Positions 7,828 through 15,800 are shown, counted from the first letter of the stretch. The stretch is 64,000 bases of DNA from JAJYSO01 sp964586655 (GCA_964586655.1 CAZPGY010000001.1:248001-312000); one strand, 5' to 3'. Notes: generated by a model not told the origin, from the letters alone. A program made the numbers and translations.

Positions 7828-10089
7828 TTAGCTCTCCGGGGTGCTTTTTGAAGTGACTTTTTTATTTTGTTGGGCTCTTTCTTTTAGGGCTCGGTTGATG
7901 GTGATTTCAAAATGTTGCCTTGAGGGGAAAGCCAAATCTGAATTGATAAAGTTGCCCTCCTCATCAATAAAAAGATAACGCGGAATAGAATTGAGGGCAT
8001 AGGCTTTGGAAAAGGCATCCTGCAGGTGCTTGGGCAGATGCCACTGAAGGACGGAAGGCGAATTGTTTTTGGCTTGCAAATACCAGTCTTGTTTGTGTTC
8101 ATCGGTACTTAGCGCAATAAATACAATTTGGTCGTTGTCTTTGTGCTTGATCGCCACTCGTTCAAAGTAAGGGGCTTCTCGCAAACAAGGACCGCACCAG
8201 GTGGCCCATACATCAACCACTACCAGTTTTCCTCTAAAATCGGAAAGCGCAACGGACTCGCCCGCCAAATTGACGGCCTTAAAATTGGGTGCCGGACTTC
8301 CAATCGCCAGCCGGTCTATGGTGTTGTAGTAGGACAAGGCCAATGCCCGTAAATCCGGGTCTTTTATCTGATGGCCATAACGGGCGATCAAATGCTGGCG
8401 CTCTCCGGCATCTACTGTGTTTTTCAAGGCGTTTTTTAAAACGGAAAACAATAATCGGTCTTTAAAGTTGGAGTCTTCGATTTTATTTACGGCATTCAGA
8501 CTCTTGGTTAGAAAGTCAGTGTCTGACGTATCGGATTTGGTCAGTTCATACATTACATAGTCAAGGTATTCAGGACTTCCCATCAGACTTTCATCGTGTA
8601 GGGAAAGCCGGTCTTTCATACTTAAAATCTCATCGGGGATATGCGCCAAGATATCGGGATTGACAACCGTGACCTTGTCGAGATAAGTGTGCCAGTTGTT
8701 GAGGTATTTGGCGGTGAGGATTTTTTTAATGCGCTTTTTAAAATCGGTGCGAGGCGCATAATTGTCTTTGGTTCGGTATTGCCCGGCTTCTTGGGTGGCC
8801 TCCTGCCAATTGGAATAAATTTCTTCAGCCATCCATTTGGGGCGACTCAAGTTTTTATTCCGATTGATAAGAAAAGTTATATAAGCTGTGCTATGACTAT
8901 TTCTTGCGTATTGGTTCTCAGCCATACGCGTGCCGGTGAGGGATGCTATTGTCGAGGCGCCGTTATAACTTTTTATTTGAATATAGAGGCTGTCGTTTTG
9001 CCCGAGGATTGCTTTCATATTTAAAGACAAATCTCCCGCAAAGCTGATGTAATAATTCATCAACGGAATTTCCCCGGTCAGGCGTTGGTGAAAATGATTG
9101 TCTTTTATCGGGATTGTGGCCAAGGTGTCTTGTGTAAATTCATCGATTAAAAACACTTGTTTAAAATCGCGGTCACTTTCAATGGTGCCGCTTATGACGG
9201 TGTGGTCATAGGCCTTGTTGGTGTTGGGATGCAGAATAAATCCCATGGCCACAACGCCCACCAAGGCGATGCCTCCGATTTTCAACGCATTTTTAGGCTT
9301 GGTAAAACTGCGTTTTAGGGTTTTGTGTGTATAAAAAAGATAACCGATCAATCCGATCAATAAAAATCCGATCAGGCTGGCCCATTCGGTATACAGTAAA
9401 AAATGACCGATATCGCTGCCGTCGGGATAATCTGTGGTTTGGCTTAATACGGTAAACGGATTCCACATTTTTACAATATTCATGGTGTTGAGAATCAGCG
9501 TACCCAACAAGGCGAGAAAACCGATTAATACCGGAGCGATATAGTTTTTAAACAAGAGGGCCATGACCAATAATAAAGCGCTGAGAAATAAACCGGCCAC
9601 AAATAAGCGGAATCCCAATTGGGCAAAATAGCCAATGGGAAGCGTGGTGATGAGCTCATCTGCCGGAGGATGAATAAACGTCAATCCCCAGGTAACGAGC
9701 AAGGTGCTGATCAAAAAAGTGGCAATAGCCACCAGATTGGCAATCAGCAACAGGCTCAACTTGGCGGTGTAAATACTCCATTTGGACAGGGGTTGGGTTT
9801 CCATCAATTGCCAACCTCCATTTTTATGATCGATGGAAGTGATTTTAACAGCGGTAATAATGATGATGAGCGGAAAGAAAAACTGCCCAAAAGCAGTCCC
9901 CAACTCTGTTAGCGTATCTTGGTAGATGTTATAGGGAATGCCGGGAATGGAGGGGGTAGAATCGGTAACTGCCTGCGAAATAAAATAACTCAAGGGAATA
10001 AACAACCCCATGATGATGCAGATCCAAAAGGTGCCTGTGCGTTTCTTTTTAATAAATTCGGCTTGGAGGGCAGTGGTATAATAAGACAT
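7828..10089 (-). CDS. ABC-2 permease fused to a periplasmic TlpA-like thioredoxin domain
   Basis: The product is a single uninterrupted 753-residue frame with two parts. Residues 1 to about 265 are an ABC-2-type permease with six hydrophobic segments, the first near 20-38. A seventh membrane helix (about 272-288) leads to an extracytoplasmic region. That region has a DUF4369-like beta domain (about 292-400), a helical linker (about 400-590) and a TlpA/AhpC-TSA redoxin domain (about 594-735). The redoxin has active site WCGPC (Cys632 and Cys635) and a cis-proline in NSIPRYLF. The ATPase is encoded directly upstream, 58 bases away. Stand-alone DUF4369-TlpA proteins are common in Bacteroidota. 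Joining one to an export permease suggests redox chemistry on an exported substrate or on envelope proteins; that is inference. Confidence 0.85.
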   Translation of the reverse strand: MSYYTTALQAEFIKKKRTGTFWICIIMGLFIPLSYFISQAVTDSTPSIPGIPYNIYQDTLTELGTAFGQFFFPLIIIITAVKITSIDHKNGGWQLMETQPLSKWSIYTAKLSLLLIANLVAIATFLISTLLVTWGLTFIHPPADELITTLPIGYFAQLGFRLFVAGLFLSALLLVMALLFKNYIAPVLIGFLALLGTLILNTMNIVKMWNPFTVLSQTTDYPDGSDIGHFLLYTEWASLIGFLLIGLIGYLFYTHKTLKRSFTKPKNALKIGGIALVGVVAMGFILHPNTNKAYDHTVISGTIESDRDFKQVFLIDEFTQDTLATIPIKDNHFHQRLTGEIPLMNYYISFAGDLSLNMKAILGQNDSLYIQIKSYNGASTIASLTGTRMAENQYARNSHSTAYITFLINRNKNLSRPKWMAEEIYSNWQEATQEAGQYRTKDNYAPRTDFKKRIKKILTAKYLNNWHTYLDKVTVVNPDILAHIPDEILSMKDRLSLHDESLMGSPEYLDYVMYELTKSDTSDTDFLTKSLNAVNKIEDSNFKDRLLFSVLKNALKNTVDAGERQHLIARYGHQIKDPDLRALALSYYNTIDRLAIGSPAPNFKAVNLAGESVALSDFRGKLVVVDVWATWCGPCLREAPYFERVAIKHKDNDQIVFIALSTDEHKQDWYLQAKNNSPSVLQWHLPKHLQDAFSKAYALNSIPRYLFIDEEGNFINSDLAFPSRQHFEITINRALKERAQQNKKVTSKSTPES

Positions 10090-10147
10090 CGGTATTAACT
10101 TTTTTTAGCGGGATAATTCGGTGTTGATTTTTAAACTCTGATAAAAA

Positions 10148-11053
10148 CTATTTCGTGATTGACATAAACCATTCTTCAATTCCTTCGAGAATCTTGACTT
10201 CATAAATTTCTGCACCTGCGGCAATAAGGGCATTGACAAGGCTTGGAATATCTTCTTTTTGAGACAGCACGATTTCCATTTCCTTTTTTTCGGGATGAAC
10301 TTCACAGGGGTAAGTATCCGGTATTTTTGTAGAAACAGCCGTCGGATTCTTTAAACTGACCCGAATTCGACACTGTCCGAATTTTTGAGATAACGCTTCC
10401 ATGGTTCCCTCAAACCGCAGCTTTCCTTTGACAATGATTCCGGTGTGCGTACACAGCTTTTCGATCTCTGAAAGCAAATGACTGGAGATGAAAATACTGG
10501 CCCCCAATTCGGCGTTAATCTTGATCAGCAGTTTTCGGATATCGACAATTCCCTTCGGATCGAGACCGTTAACCGGCTCATCGAGCAGCAATAATTCAGG
10601 CTGGTGCAATAAGGCCATGGCAATGGCAAGACGCTGTTTCATGCCTAAGGAATATTTTTTAACCTTTAGGTTTTGTGCGTCTTGTAGCTCGACAATTTCA
10701 AGAATCTTATCGATTTCCTCAGGCGCAATATGCCTGATTTTGGCAATGTATTTCAAGTTCTCGGCTCCTGACAGATGCTTGTATAAAGCCGGACTTTCCA
10801 CCAAACACCCCATGCGCTCAAAAATTTCGGGCATTTGTTGGCGCAAAGGCTGTCCAAACATTTCAACGGCCTGATGCTCATCGGGAAGAATTCCGGTTAA
10901 AAGTCGCATGGTGGTAGATTTTCCTGCTCCGTTGGGGCCTAAAAAACCATAGATGCTGCCCCGGGGAACATGAATGGAAAGTTGATCTACCGCGGTGTGA
11001 GATTTGTTGTAATGATGCGTAAGCTTATGAGTTTGAATGATATATTTTGACAT
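10148..11053 (-). CDS. ABC transporter ATP-binding protein
   Basis: This cytoplasmic ATPase subunit drives the ABC-2 permease encoded downstream. It has Walker A GPNGAGKS (about residues 39-46), a degenerate signature YSLGMKQR (about 134-141, in place of LSGGQ, as is usual in this exporter subfamily) and Walker B LLLLDEP (about 154-160), followed by the switch histidine in SSHLLSEIE. The last 90 residues are the extension typical of the CcmA/bacitracin-exporter type. The start at 11053 (MSKYIIQTHKL) is preferred over the frame start four codons upstream. Its substrate is unknown. Confidence 0.9.
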   Translation of the reverse strand: MSKYIIQTHKLTHHYNKSHTAVDQLSIHVPRGSIYGFLGPNGAGKSTTMRLLTGILPDEHQAVEMFGQPLRQQMPEIFERMGCLVESPALYKHLSGAENLKYIAKIRHIAPEEIDKILEIVELQDAQNLKVKKYSLGMKQRLAIAMALLHQPELLLLDEPVNGLDPKGIVDIRKLLIKINAELGASIFISSHLLSEIEKLCTHTGIIVKGKLRFEGTMEALSQKFGQCRIRVSLKNPTAVSTKIPDTYPCEVHPEKKEMEIVLSQKEDIPSLVNALIAAGAEIYEVKILEGIEEWFMSITK

Positions 11054-11399
11054 GAGGCTGTGCAACGTTTTTATGAGGAATCGGATAAATTGGTCTCAAT
11101 ATAACTTATTTTTTTAAATGTTGGCCTCCAGTGCTCATTTTCCTTTTTTATGCCAATTTGATTGATTAAACAGTCTAAAGATTTATAGGATAAATAGAGG
11201 CCAAGGCAAAAAGCCTGCCTCATCGGCAGACACAGGCGCAGGTATAGCCGTAGTTATGATGAGTATTTAGCTTGTATTAACGCAGAGATTTAAAATTTAG
11301 GCCTAAATATTAGACTGTTTTGTATGCCTAATTGGTGTTAGGCATGGGAGAAATTGAAATGTCTGCTGTCTCAGAATACCTGAATAATTACGCTTTGTA
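11054..11399. other. Intergenic stretch holding a MITE-like element
   Basis: No gene is visible here. Most of the stretch is taken up by the repeat at 11168-11320. The right flank (TTGTATGCCTAATTGGT from 11320) is also found at 41970-41986, which is another sign that this DNA is dispersed through the genome. Confidence 0.6.
11168..11320 (+). repeat. MITE-like element with terminal inverted repeats, copy A
   Basis: The element starts AAACAGTCTAA and ends TTAGACTGTTT, perfect 11-base inverted ends. It contains a 33-base stretch (11203-11235) identical to the reverse complement of 38583-38615, and TTAACGCAGAGATTT (11277-11291), also found at 17340-17354 and, inverted, at 38547-38561. The core holds a small palindrome (GGCAAAAAGCC) and a second one (CTGCC..GGCAG). 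It has no coding capacity. I infer a non-autonomous mobile or amplified element. Confidence 0.65.
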
Positions 11400-12881
11400 T
11401 TATTTTATCACCAATTTCTTGGTTACTTGCTGCTGATCGCCTTTAAAAACAATGAAATAGAGGCCGGGTTTTAGGGATAAATCAATGCTTTGTTGACCGG
11501 CAGTTAACTGAGATTGGCGAATCAGTTTTCCGTAGAGATTAAAGATTGAAAACCGATTAAAATTCGATACCGTCGTAAAATGCACCCGGTGTTGAGCCGG
11601 ATTGGGATAGAGACTGATTTGGGGTTGTGCATAAGCCGGAATCCCCATATCGCTACAATGAATCGGGTTGTAAATTACTTCCCCCAAACTGGGATCGTCT
11701 GCTTGGTCAACAATAACTTCAGCCACATCGGTCAGGGTGCTTTCTTGTCCTTCAATCCAGCAGTTGTGTTTGGCCATAATGGTGTTTGGGGTGTTGTTGT
11801 AAAGGGCATAAACCACTCCGTTGTTTCCATTGTTAGAAAAAACGTTGTTCCCAGGATTGTTTTGATCGTCTCCCAAGTTGATAGAAGCCTGATTGATAAC
11901 GGTAATTCCCCACAAATTGCCGCGAATGGCATTTCCGGTGGCAATAATTGTTTGTGTGGGAGAACCGGAGTTTAAGGAAATTCCGCTTCCGCCCAAATTG
12001 GGTTGGCCTTGGGTGTCGTTGTTTTCAATAGTATTGCCAATGATCTTGACAAAAGCATGTCCTCCGGCAATGGTCATTCCGTAGCGGTTGTCTTTGATGA
12101 TATTGTTTTTAATAATGGCAGTGATGCCGCCTTGGTCTCCAAAGAAATTAGAAACCGCAATTCCGCCTACTTGGTCTTTGGTTGGATCTCCTATAATGGT
12201 ATTGCCAATGATTTTTAAGGTGTCCGAGCCGGTTGTTCCCATGTTGATTTGAGGACGATTTTCATTGAGTTGGTTGTTGGCTTTCATAAAATTGTCAATG
12301 ATTTTGGCCGATACCTCGCCATTGGCCGGAGAAGAGACCGCCGGCAAGTCATTCCGAAAGAAGGTGTTGTTTTTAACTAAAGGCGAACCTCCTGAAAAGG
12401 AAATGGTCCCGCCGGTGCTGACCCCGGAAACATTATACGCCAGTCGGCTGTTGGTGATGGAAAAATGAGGAGTAATGACTTTAAGCCCGCCTCCGTTTTT
12501 AATGATGTTATAAGCAATTTTGACTACAGAATTTTCTTCAAATCGAAAGCCGTTATACGGATTTACACTGTCGGTGGCGGTAATGAGAATGCTGTCATTA
12601 ACCATCCCCTGACTTGAAAAGACTCCTTCAACCGTGATCCTGACCGCCGAATCGAGTTCGAGGCTTTGTCCGGGAAGGAATCGTAAAGTATCATTTTTTG
12701 AAACCGTCAAATCTTGGCTGATTGTATAGGTGTTGTTGCTCAAGGATACCGTTGCCGGACTGTGTGTTGCCAAACTGTCTAAAGTCCAATTGACCCCGGT
12801 GTCGGGAGTGGAGAATTCTTGGGCGCAAAGATTTGCACTGATTAGCAAAGCGATAAATAACAGGGTAAAATTTTTCATCAT
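11400..12881 (-). CDS. T9SS-secreted right-handed beta-helix protein
   Basis: The 493-residue product has a signal peptide (about 1-20, ending ANLCAQ). A long middle section (about 90-400) carries repeated short strands with Asn and Gly turns, such as IIKNN and IIGNTI, which is typical of pectate-lyase-like parallel beta-helices (NosD/beta_helix type). A type A T9SS sorting domain closes it (ISLYPNPAQHRVHFT, then GLYFIVFK and a lysine-rich end). It is therefore an exported, probably surface-bound or released protein. Helices of this type often bind or cleave polysaccharide, but I see no catalytic residues I can name. It is a single gene. Confidence 0.82.
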   Translation of the reverse strand: MMKNFTLLFIALLISANLCAQEFSTPDTGVNWTLDSLATHSPATVSLSNNTYTISQDLTVSKNDTLRFLPGQSLELDSAVRITVEGVFSSQGMVNDSILITATDSVNPYNGFRFEENSVVKIAYNIIKNGGGLKVITPHFSITNSRLAYNVSGVSTGGTISFSGGSPLVKNNTFFRNDLPAVSSPANGEVSAKIIDNFMKANNQLNENRPQINMGTTGSDTLKIIGNTIIGDPTKDQVGGIAVSNFFGDQGGITAIIKNNIIKDNRYGMTIAGGHAFVKIIGNTIENNDTQGQPNLGGSGISLNSGSPTQTIIATGNAIRGNLWGITVINQASINLGDDQNNPGNNVFSNNGNNGVVYALYNNTPNTIMAKHNCWIEGQESTLTDVAEVIVDQADDPSLGEVIYNPIHCSDMGIPAYAQPQISLYPNPAQHRVHFTTVSNFNRFSIFNLYGKLIRQSQLTAGQQSIDLSLKPGLYFIVFKGDQQQVTKKLVIK

Positions 12882-12969
12882 TCAATTTTTTAAAGAAGCT
12901 GATACAAAGATACAAATCATTTGACAGGCAGGAGATAAAAAGTTGGGGTGCTTTGTTTTTTGAGGAGCT

Positions 12970-13479
12970 TCAAGCAGACAAGAGGGCCTTCATTTCCTCT
13001 ACAATATTATAGGCCGCCGGGCAAATGCCTACATTTTTCAGGGTCAGCTGAGAAATCTTATGAAATTTCTTGCGATTGGTATGCGGAAACTCTGCACAGG
13101 CTTTGGGGCGCACATCATAAATCAGACATTTGTTATCGGCTCCCAAAAACGGGCAGGGTACACTTTGCAAGACATAGTCGTCTTCTTCATCCAAATAAAG
13201 GTATTGCTCGATAAATTTTGCGGGCTTCATGTTAAACAGCTTTGCGATGCGCTTGATATCCCGATCGGTAAAAAGCGGCCCGGTGGTCTTGCAGCAGTTG
13301 GCACAGTCTAAACAGGCCGTGCGTGCAAACTCCGCTTCGTGCAGTTGCTGCATCATTTCATCCAAATGCTTGGGCGGTTTCTTGCGGAGCTTGGCAAAAA
13401 ACTGTTTATTTTCTTTTTTCTTGGATTGTGCTTTTTCGGGAAGTCGATCCAATTCGTCGGGGGTTACAAAATCACTCAA
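12970..13479 (-). CDS. YkgJ-family cysteine-cluster protein
   Basis: This 169-residue cytoplasmic protein carries the YkgJ/CxxCxxCC cluster. Residues near 58-64 read CLDCANCC, later cysteines lie in VPCPFLG and NKCLIYDVRPKAC, and one more lies near the end (GICPAA). Proteins of this family bind an Fe-S or zinc cluster, and their function is not settled. The gene is divergent from folB, with only 63 bases between the two start codons, so the two share a short promoter region. Confidence 0.85.
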   Translation of the reverse strand: MSDFVTPDELDRLPEKAQSKKKENKQFFAKLRKKPPKHLDEMMQQLHEAEFARTACLDCANCCKTTGPLFTDRDIKRIAKLFNMKPAKFIEQYLYLDEEDDYVLQSVPCPFLGADNKCLIYDVRPKACAEFPHTNRKKFHKISQLTLKNVGICPAAYNIVEEMKALLSA

Positions 13480-13542
13480 AACTTTTAAAATCCTTATCGG
13501 TGTATTGCAAAAATAAAATACCTTCGCAAAAAAAAATAAATT

Positions 13543-13899
13543 ATGGGCATCATTAGATTAAATAATGTCCGGGTTTACGCTTATCACGGCTGCTTGACGG
13601 AAGAAGCCAAAATTGGTAGCGCCTATCGCGTGGACCTTTGGGTCAAAACAAATCTTAAAAAAGCGGCAGTATCTGATAAATTGAGCGATACGGTAGATTA
13701 TGTCCGGCTCAATAAAATCATTAAAACCGAAATGAAGCAACGTTCCAATTTATTGGAAAATGCAGCCCAACGTATTTTGGATGAGGTGATGAAAAATATT
13801 CCGAAAGCAGAAGAAGTGGGAGTGAAAGTAGCCAAAATCAACCCTCCGCTGGGTGGAGATGTAGAAAATGTGAGTGTAGAATTGAGGCAAGAGCGATAA
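13543..13899 (+). CDS. folB: Dihydroneopterin aldolase
   Basis: FolB splits 7,8-dihydroneopterin into 6-hydroxymethyl-dihydropterin and glycolaldehyde in folate synthesis. The 118-residue length is normal. The N-terminus (NNVRVYAYHGCLTEEAKIG) carries the conserved Tyr and the Glu that binds the pterin, the middle has DTVDYVRL, and the C-terminus keeps the lysine of the KINPP segment. No other folate genes are adjacent. Confidence 0.93.
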   Translation: MGIIRLNNVRVYAYHGCLTEEAKIGSAYRVDLWVKTNLKKAAVSDKLSDTVDYVRLNKIIKTEMKQRSNLLENAAQRILDEVMKNIPKAEEVGVKVAKINPPLGGDVENVSVELRQER

Positions 13900-13903
13900 A
13901 GGT

Positions 13904-13934
13904 TTGGTTTAAAAACTCAAAAAACCTATATTTG
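13904..13934 (+). promoter_or_regulatory. Promoter of tRNA-Cys
   Basis: A TTG -33 element at 13904-13906 and a perfect TAnnTTTG -7 element (TATATTTG, 13927-13934) are 20 bases apart. They lie 19 bases before the tRNA 5' end, a complete match to the Bacteroidota housekeeping promoter. Confidence 0.7.
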
Positions 13935-13953
13935 CCGACTCAATCCTGAAAAT

Positions 13954-14024
13954 GGTACCATGGCCGAGTGGCTAGGCAGTGGTCTGCAAAACCATCTACG
14001 GCGGTTCGAATCCGCCTGGTACCT
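13954..14024 (+). tRNA. tRNA-Cys (anticodon GCA)
   Basis: The 71-base gene folds fully. The acceptor stem GGTACCA pairs with TGGTACC. The anticodon loop CTGCAAA gives anticodon GCA with U33, the T loop is TTCGAAT, and the discriminator is T, the base expected for cysteine. It has its own promoter upstream and a terminator right after it. A diverged relative lies at 14557-14629. Confidence 0.95.
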
Positions 14025-14031
14025 CTTCTTG

Positions 14032-14056
14032 AATGCTCCTTCTTGGAGCATTTTTT
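14032..14056 (+). terminator. Terminator after tRNA-Cys
   Basis: AATGCTCC (14032-14039) pairs with GGAGCATT (14045-14052) around a 5-base loop and is followed by T residues. Confidence 0.85.
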
Positions 14057-14232
14057 GTGGAATGACCGTTTTTTCTTTTCTCCTTCGGTTTTTTTCTCCC
14101 TATCGGAATCTTTAAAGGAAATGTTTTTGAGTTACGGCAAAAATTAGCAGCGTCATCAAAAACATCAACTTGATATTTGGCTTTGGGGATGCAATTGCTT
14201 ATTTTTGAATTCAGTTGTTATACCAAAATGCC

Positions 14233-14376
14233 TGTAACTATTCAGTCATTACAAAAACGGAATTGTTTCAGGTCTTTTTCCCCTTCCCCTAAAGGGCGAA
14301 AGATCTGAAATACCCTTGGCTACCTTTAGAACTGGGGCAAAACAAGGGTATTTCAAAACTTGGCTGAACAGTTACA
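14233..14376. repeat. Nested palindromic element, three-armed fold
   Basis: The outer arms (14233-14245 and 14364-14376) are 13-base inverted repeats with one mismatch. They enclose an arm of 12 bases (14266-14277 with 14299-14310, one G-T pair) and a perfect 12-base arm (14307-14318 with 14343-14354). The last two overlap at GAAA, so the structure could switch between alternative pairings. No coding capacity and no T run, so it is not a terminator. Confidence 0.6.
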
Positions 14377-14395
14377 AATGATTTAAATTTTAGCC

Positions 14396-14529
14396 TAATA
14401 CCGTGGGTAACAAATTAATAGTCCATTTTCGGCCAAGGCCTCAATGGACATATTAAAAATCAAGTCTCGGTATTATACCAATGAACTTTAAATAGAATTG
14501 GGCTATGTTTAATTTGGAATGGGTATAAT
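14396..14529. repeat. Second nested palindromic element
   Basis: TAATACCG (14396-14403) pairs with CGGTATTA (14468-14475). Inside it GTCCATT pairs with AATGGAC (14421-14427, 14443-14449) around GGCCAAGGCC. The right end is itself a palindrome (GGTATTATACC, 14469-14479), and ATTATACC (14472-14479) can pair instead with GGTATAAT (14522-14529). Confidence 0.55.
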
Positions 14530-14556
14530 GTCCATACGGTATGATCAACAACAAAT

Positions 14557-14629
14557 GGTACTGTGGCTGAGTCTGGTTAGGCAATGATCCGCAAGATCAT
14601 TTACAATGGTTCAAATCCATTCGGTACCT
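14557..14629 (+). tRNA. Divergent tRNA-Cys-like gene (GCA), possibly non-standard or pseudo
   Basis: A 73-base sequence starting GGTACTG and ending CGGTACC plus T folds as a tRNA and resembles the tRNA-Cys at 13954. Most stem differences are paired. In the acceptor, A7-T66 becomes G7-C66. In the anticodon stem, GTGGT/ACCAT becomes ATGAT/ATCAT. In the T stem, GGCGG/CCGCC becomes AATGG/CCATT. The anticodon loop reads CCGCAAG, so the anticodon is GCA but position 33 is C rather than the near-universal U. The D loop is two bases longer. No terminator is visible. It could be a working special tRNA, a foreign tRNA or a recent pseudogene; the paired changes speak against simple decay. Confidence 0.55.
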
Positions 14630-14634
14630 CTATT

Positions 14635-15318
14635 TTAAGGATTTGGGATGACGGTTTCCACGCGGTTTTCTACTTTCTGAATACGACTGGGGAAAATCCC
14701 GCGGAGCATCAAGATAATTCCAAAAAGAACAATGACCACACTAATGGTGCGCTTGAGTTTATAAATGCGAGTAGGAGTGAGCTTATGATTGAGCTTCTTG
14801 GCCAGTAAGATTTTTAAAATATCCACCAAGAAATAAGTGGCGAGCACCACCACAAAAAACACCCCCATCCGGTTGGGATTCATATCCATCGTGGGGCCAA
14901 AAGCAATAATCACGCCCAACCAAAATCCCAATACACCGATATTGACAAAATTTAGGAGGAAACCCTTGGCAAAAAGCCCCAACCAATCGCTTCTTTTCAT
15001 CCTGCGCAGCTCTTCGTTTTCCCAATGCGGAATACTTTTTTTCTGTTTGATAAAAGTAATAAAACCATAAACGGCCATAATTACTCCGCCAAAGATAAAG
15101 AGTCCCGGATCGTCTTTGATGCTGCTCAACAGCTGACTGGTACTGAAGTAGGCAATCAATAAGAAGACGGCATCGGCCAGCAATACGCCAATATCGAAGA
15201 CGATGGCCGCTCGGGCTCCTTTGATAGCAGCAGTTTCGAGCAGTACAAAAAATACGGGGCCAAACATAAAGGCCAAAACTATTCCAAGCGGAATAGCAGC
15301 AAGAATATCTTGAATCAT
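14635..15318 (-). CDS. LysE/RhtB-family amino-acid exporter
   Basis: This 227-residue inner-membrane protein of the LysE family has six predicted hydrophobic segments. It carries the usual first-helix pattern IPLGIVLAFMFGPVFFVLLE, with an Ala-Arg-Ala segment after the first loop. LysE proteins export amino acids such as lysine, threonine or homoserine by proton antiport; the substrate here is not known. A positively charged cytoplasmic loop (about 95-110) separates helices three and four. Its stop lies 6 bases from the end of the divergent tRNA-like gene, so the two converge closely. Confidence 0.85.
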   Translation of the reverse strand: MIQDILAAIPLGIVLAFMFGPVFFVLLETAAIKGARAAIVFDIGVLLADAVFLLIAYFSTSQLLSSIKDDPGLFIFGGVIMAVYGFITFIKQKKSIPHWENEELRRMKRSDWLGLFAKGFLLNFVNIGVLGFWLGVIIAFGPTMDMNPNRMGVFFVVVLATYFLVDILKILLAKKLNHKLTPTRIYKLKRTISVVIVLFGIILMLRGIFPSRIQKVENRVETVIPNP

Positions 15319-15436
15319 GCGGTTGTCGTAATAATTACCTGCACAAAGTTATAAATTTACTGATATTCTATTCAATTTTTGACAACCTAAGCAAGAAAAG
15401 AGCCTTTTTATGGGAGGCTATTGATTTTTTAAAGGC

Positions 15437-15444
15437 TAAATTTG
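15437..15444 (+). promoter_or_regulatory. Probable -7 element for the 68-residue membrane protein
   Basis: TAAATTTG fits TAnnTTTG and lies 32 bases before the ATG at 15476. No well-spaced -33 TTG is visible; the nearest is 13 bases upstream. Confidence 0.4.
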
Positions 15445-15475
15445 CCGATCAACCTGCGATACAATAGCCCAATAA

Positions 15476-15682
15476 ATGAAAAACACCTTAAAAATAGCCT
15501 TGATAATCATCGGAGTTGTGATGGTGGGTTACGGCATTTACACGCTGGCCTTTCCCGAAGCCTTTGTCAATCCGGCAACGTCAAATTTAAAAATGGCACA
15601 GGGAAACGGACAGTCTTTTGCCATGATGGCTTTTGGCTTATTATGCCTGATCAGCGGAATCGCATTTCGCCGAAAAAAATAA
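15476..15682 (+). CDS. Small two-helix membrane protein of unknown function
   Basis: The 68-residue product has two hydrophobic segments (about 6-26 and 46-63) and a basic tail ending RRKK, which points to an inner-membrane protein with the tail in the cytoplasm. The residues between the helices are polar. I do not recognise a family. A promoter-like element precedes it, and the composition, with no clash with another gene, supports a real gene. Confidence 0.6.
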   Translation: MKNTLKIALIIIGVVMVGYGIYTLAFPEAFVNPATSNLKMAQGNGQSFAMMAFGLLCLISGIAFRRKK

Positions 15683-15730
15683 GCCCATGGATTCGGAAAA
15701 CTTTTCCGACATTTGCCGCTTAATACGAAG

Positions 15731-15775
15731 ATGAAAATTTTTATAAACTAAAAATTGATTCCTTTAATTTGTCAT
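15731..15775 (+). repeat. Interspersed repeat family D, copy 1
   Basis: The stretch ATGAAAATTTTTATAAACTA and onward to GTCAT matches 34726-34769 and 43194-43244 with few changes; the core TAAAAATTGATTCC followed by TTTAATTTGTCAT is shared. It is AT-rich, non-coding and always intergenic. Confidence 0.5.
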
Positions 15776-15800
15776 CCGTAGGCTTACCATTAAATAGCGC

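Noticed and set aside
14233..14556. CRISPR array or terminator explanation for the palindromes
   Set aside because: There is no regular repeat-spacer spacing and no T run after the stems, so neither fits.
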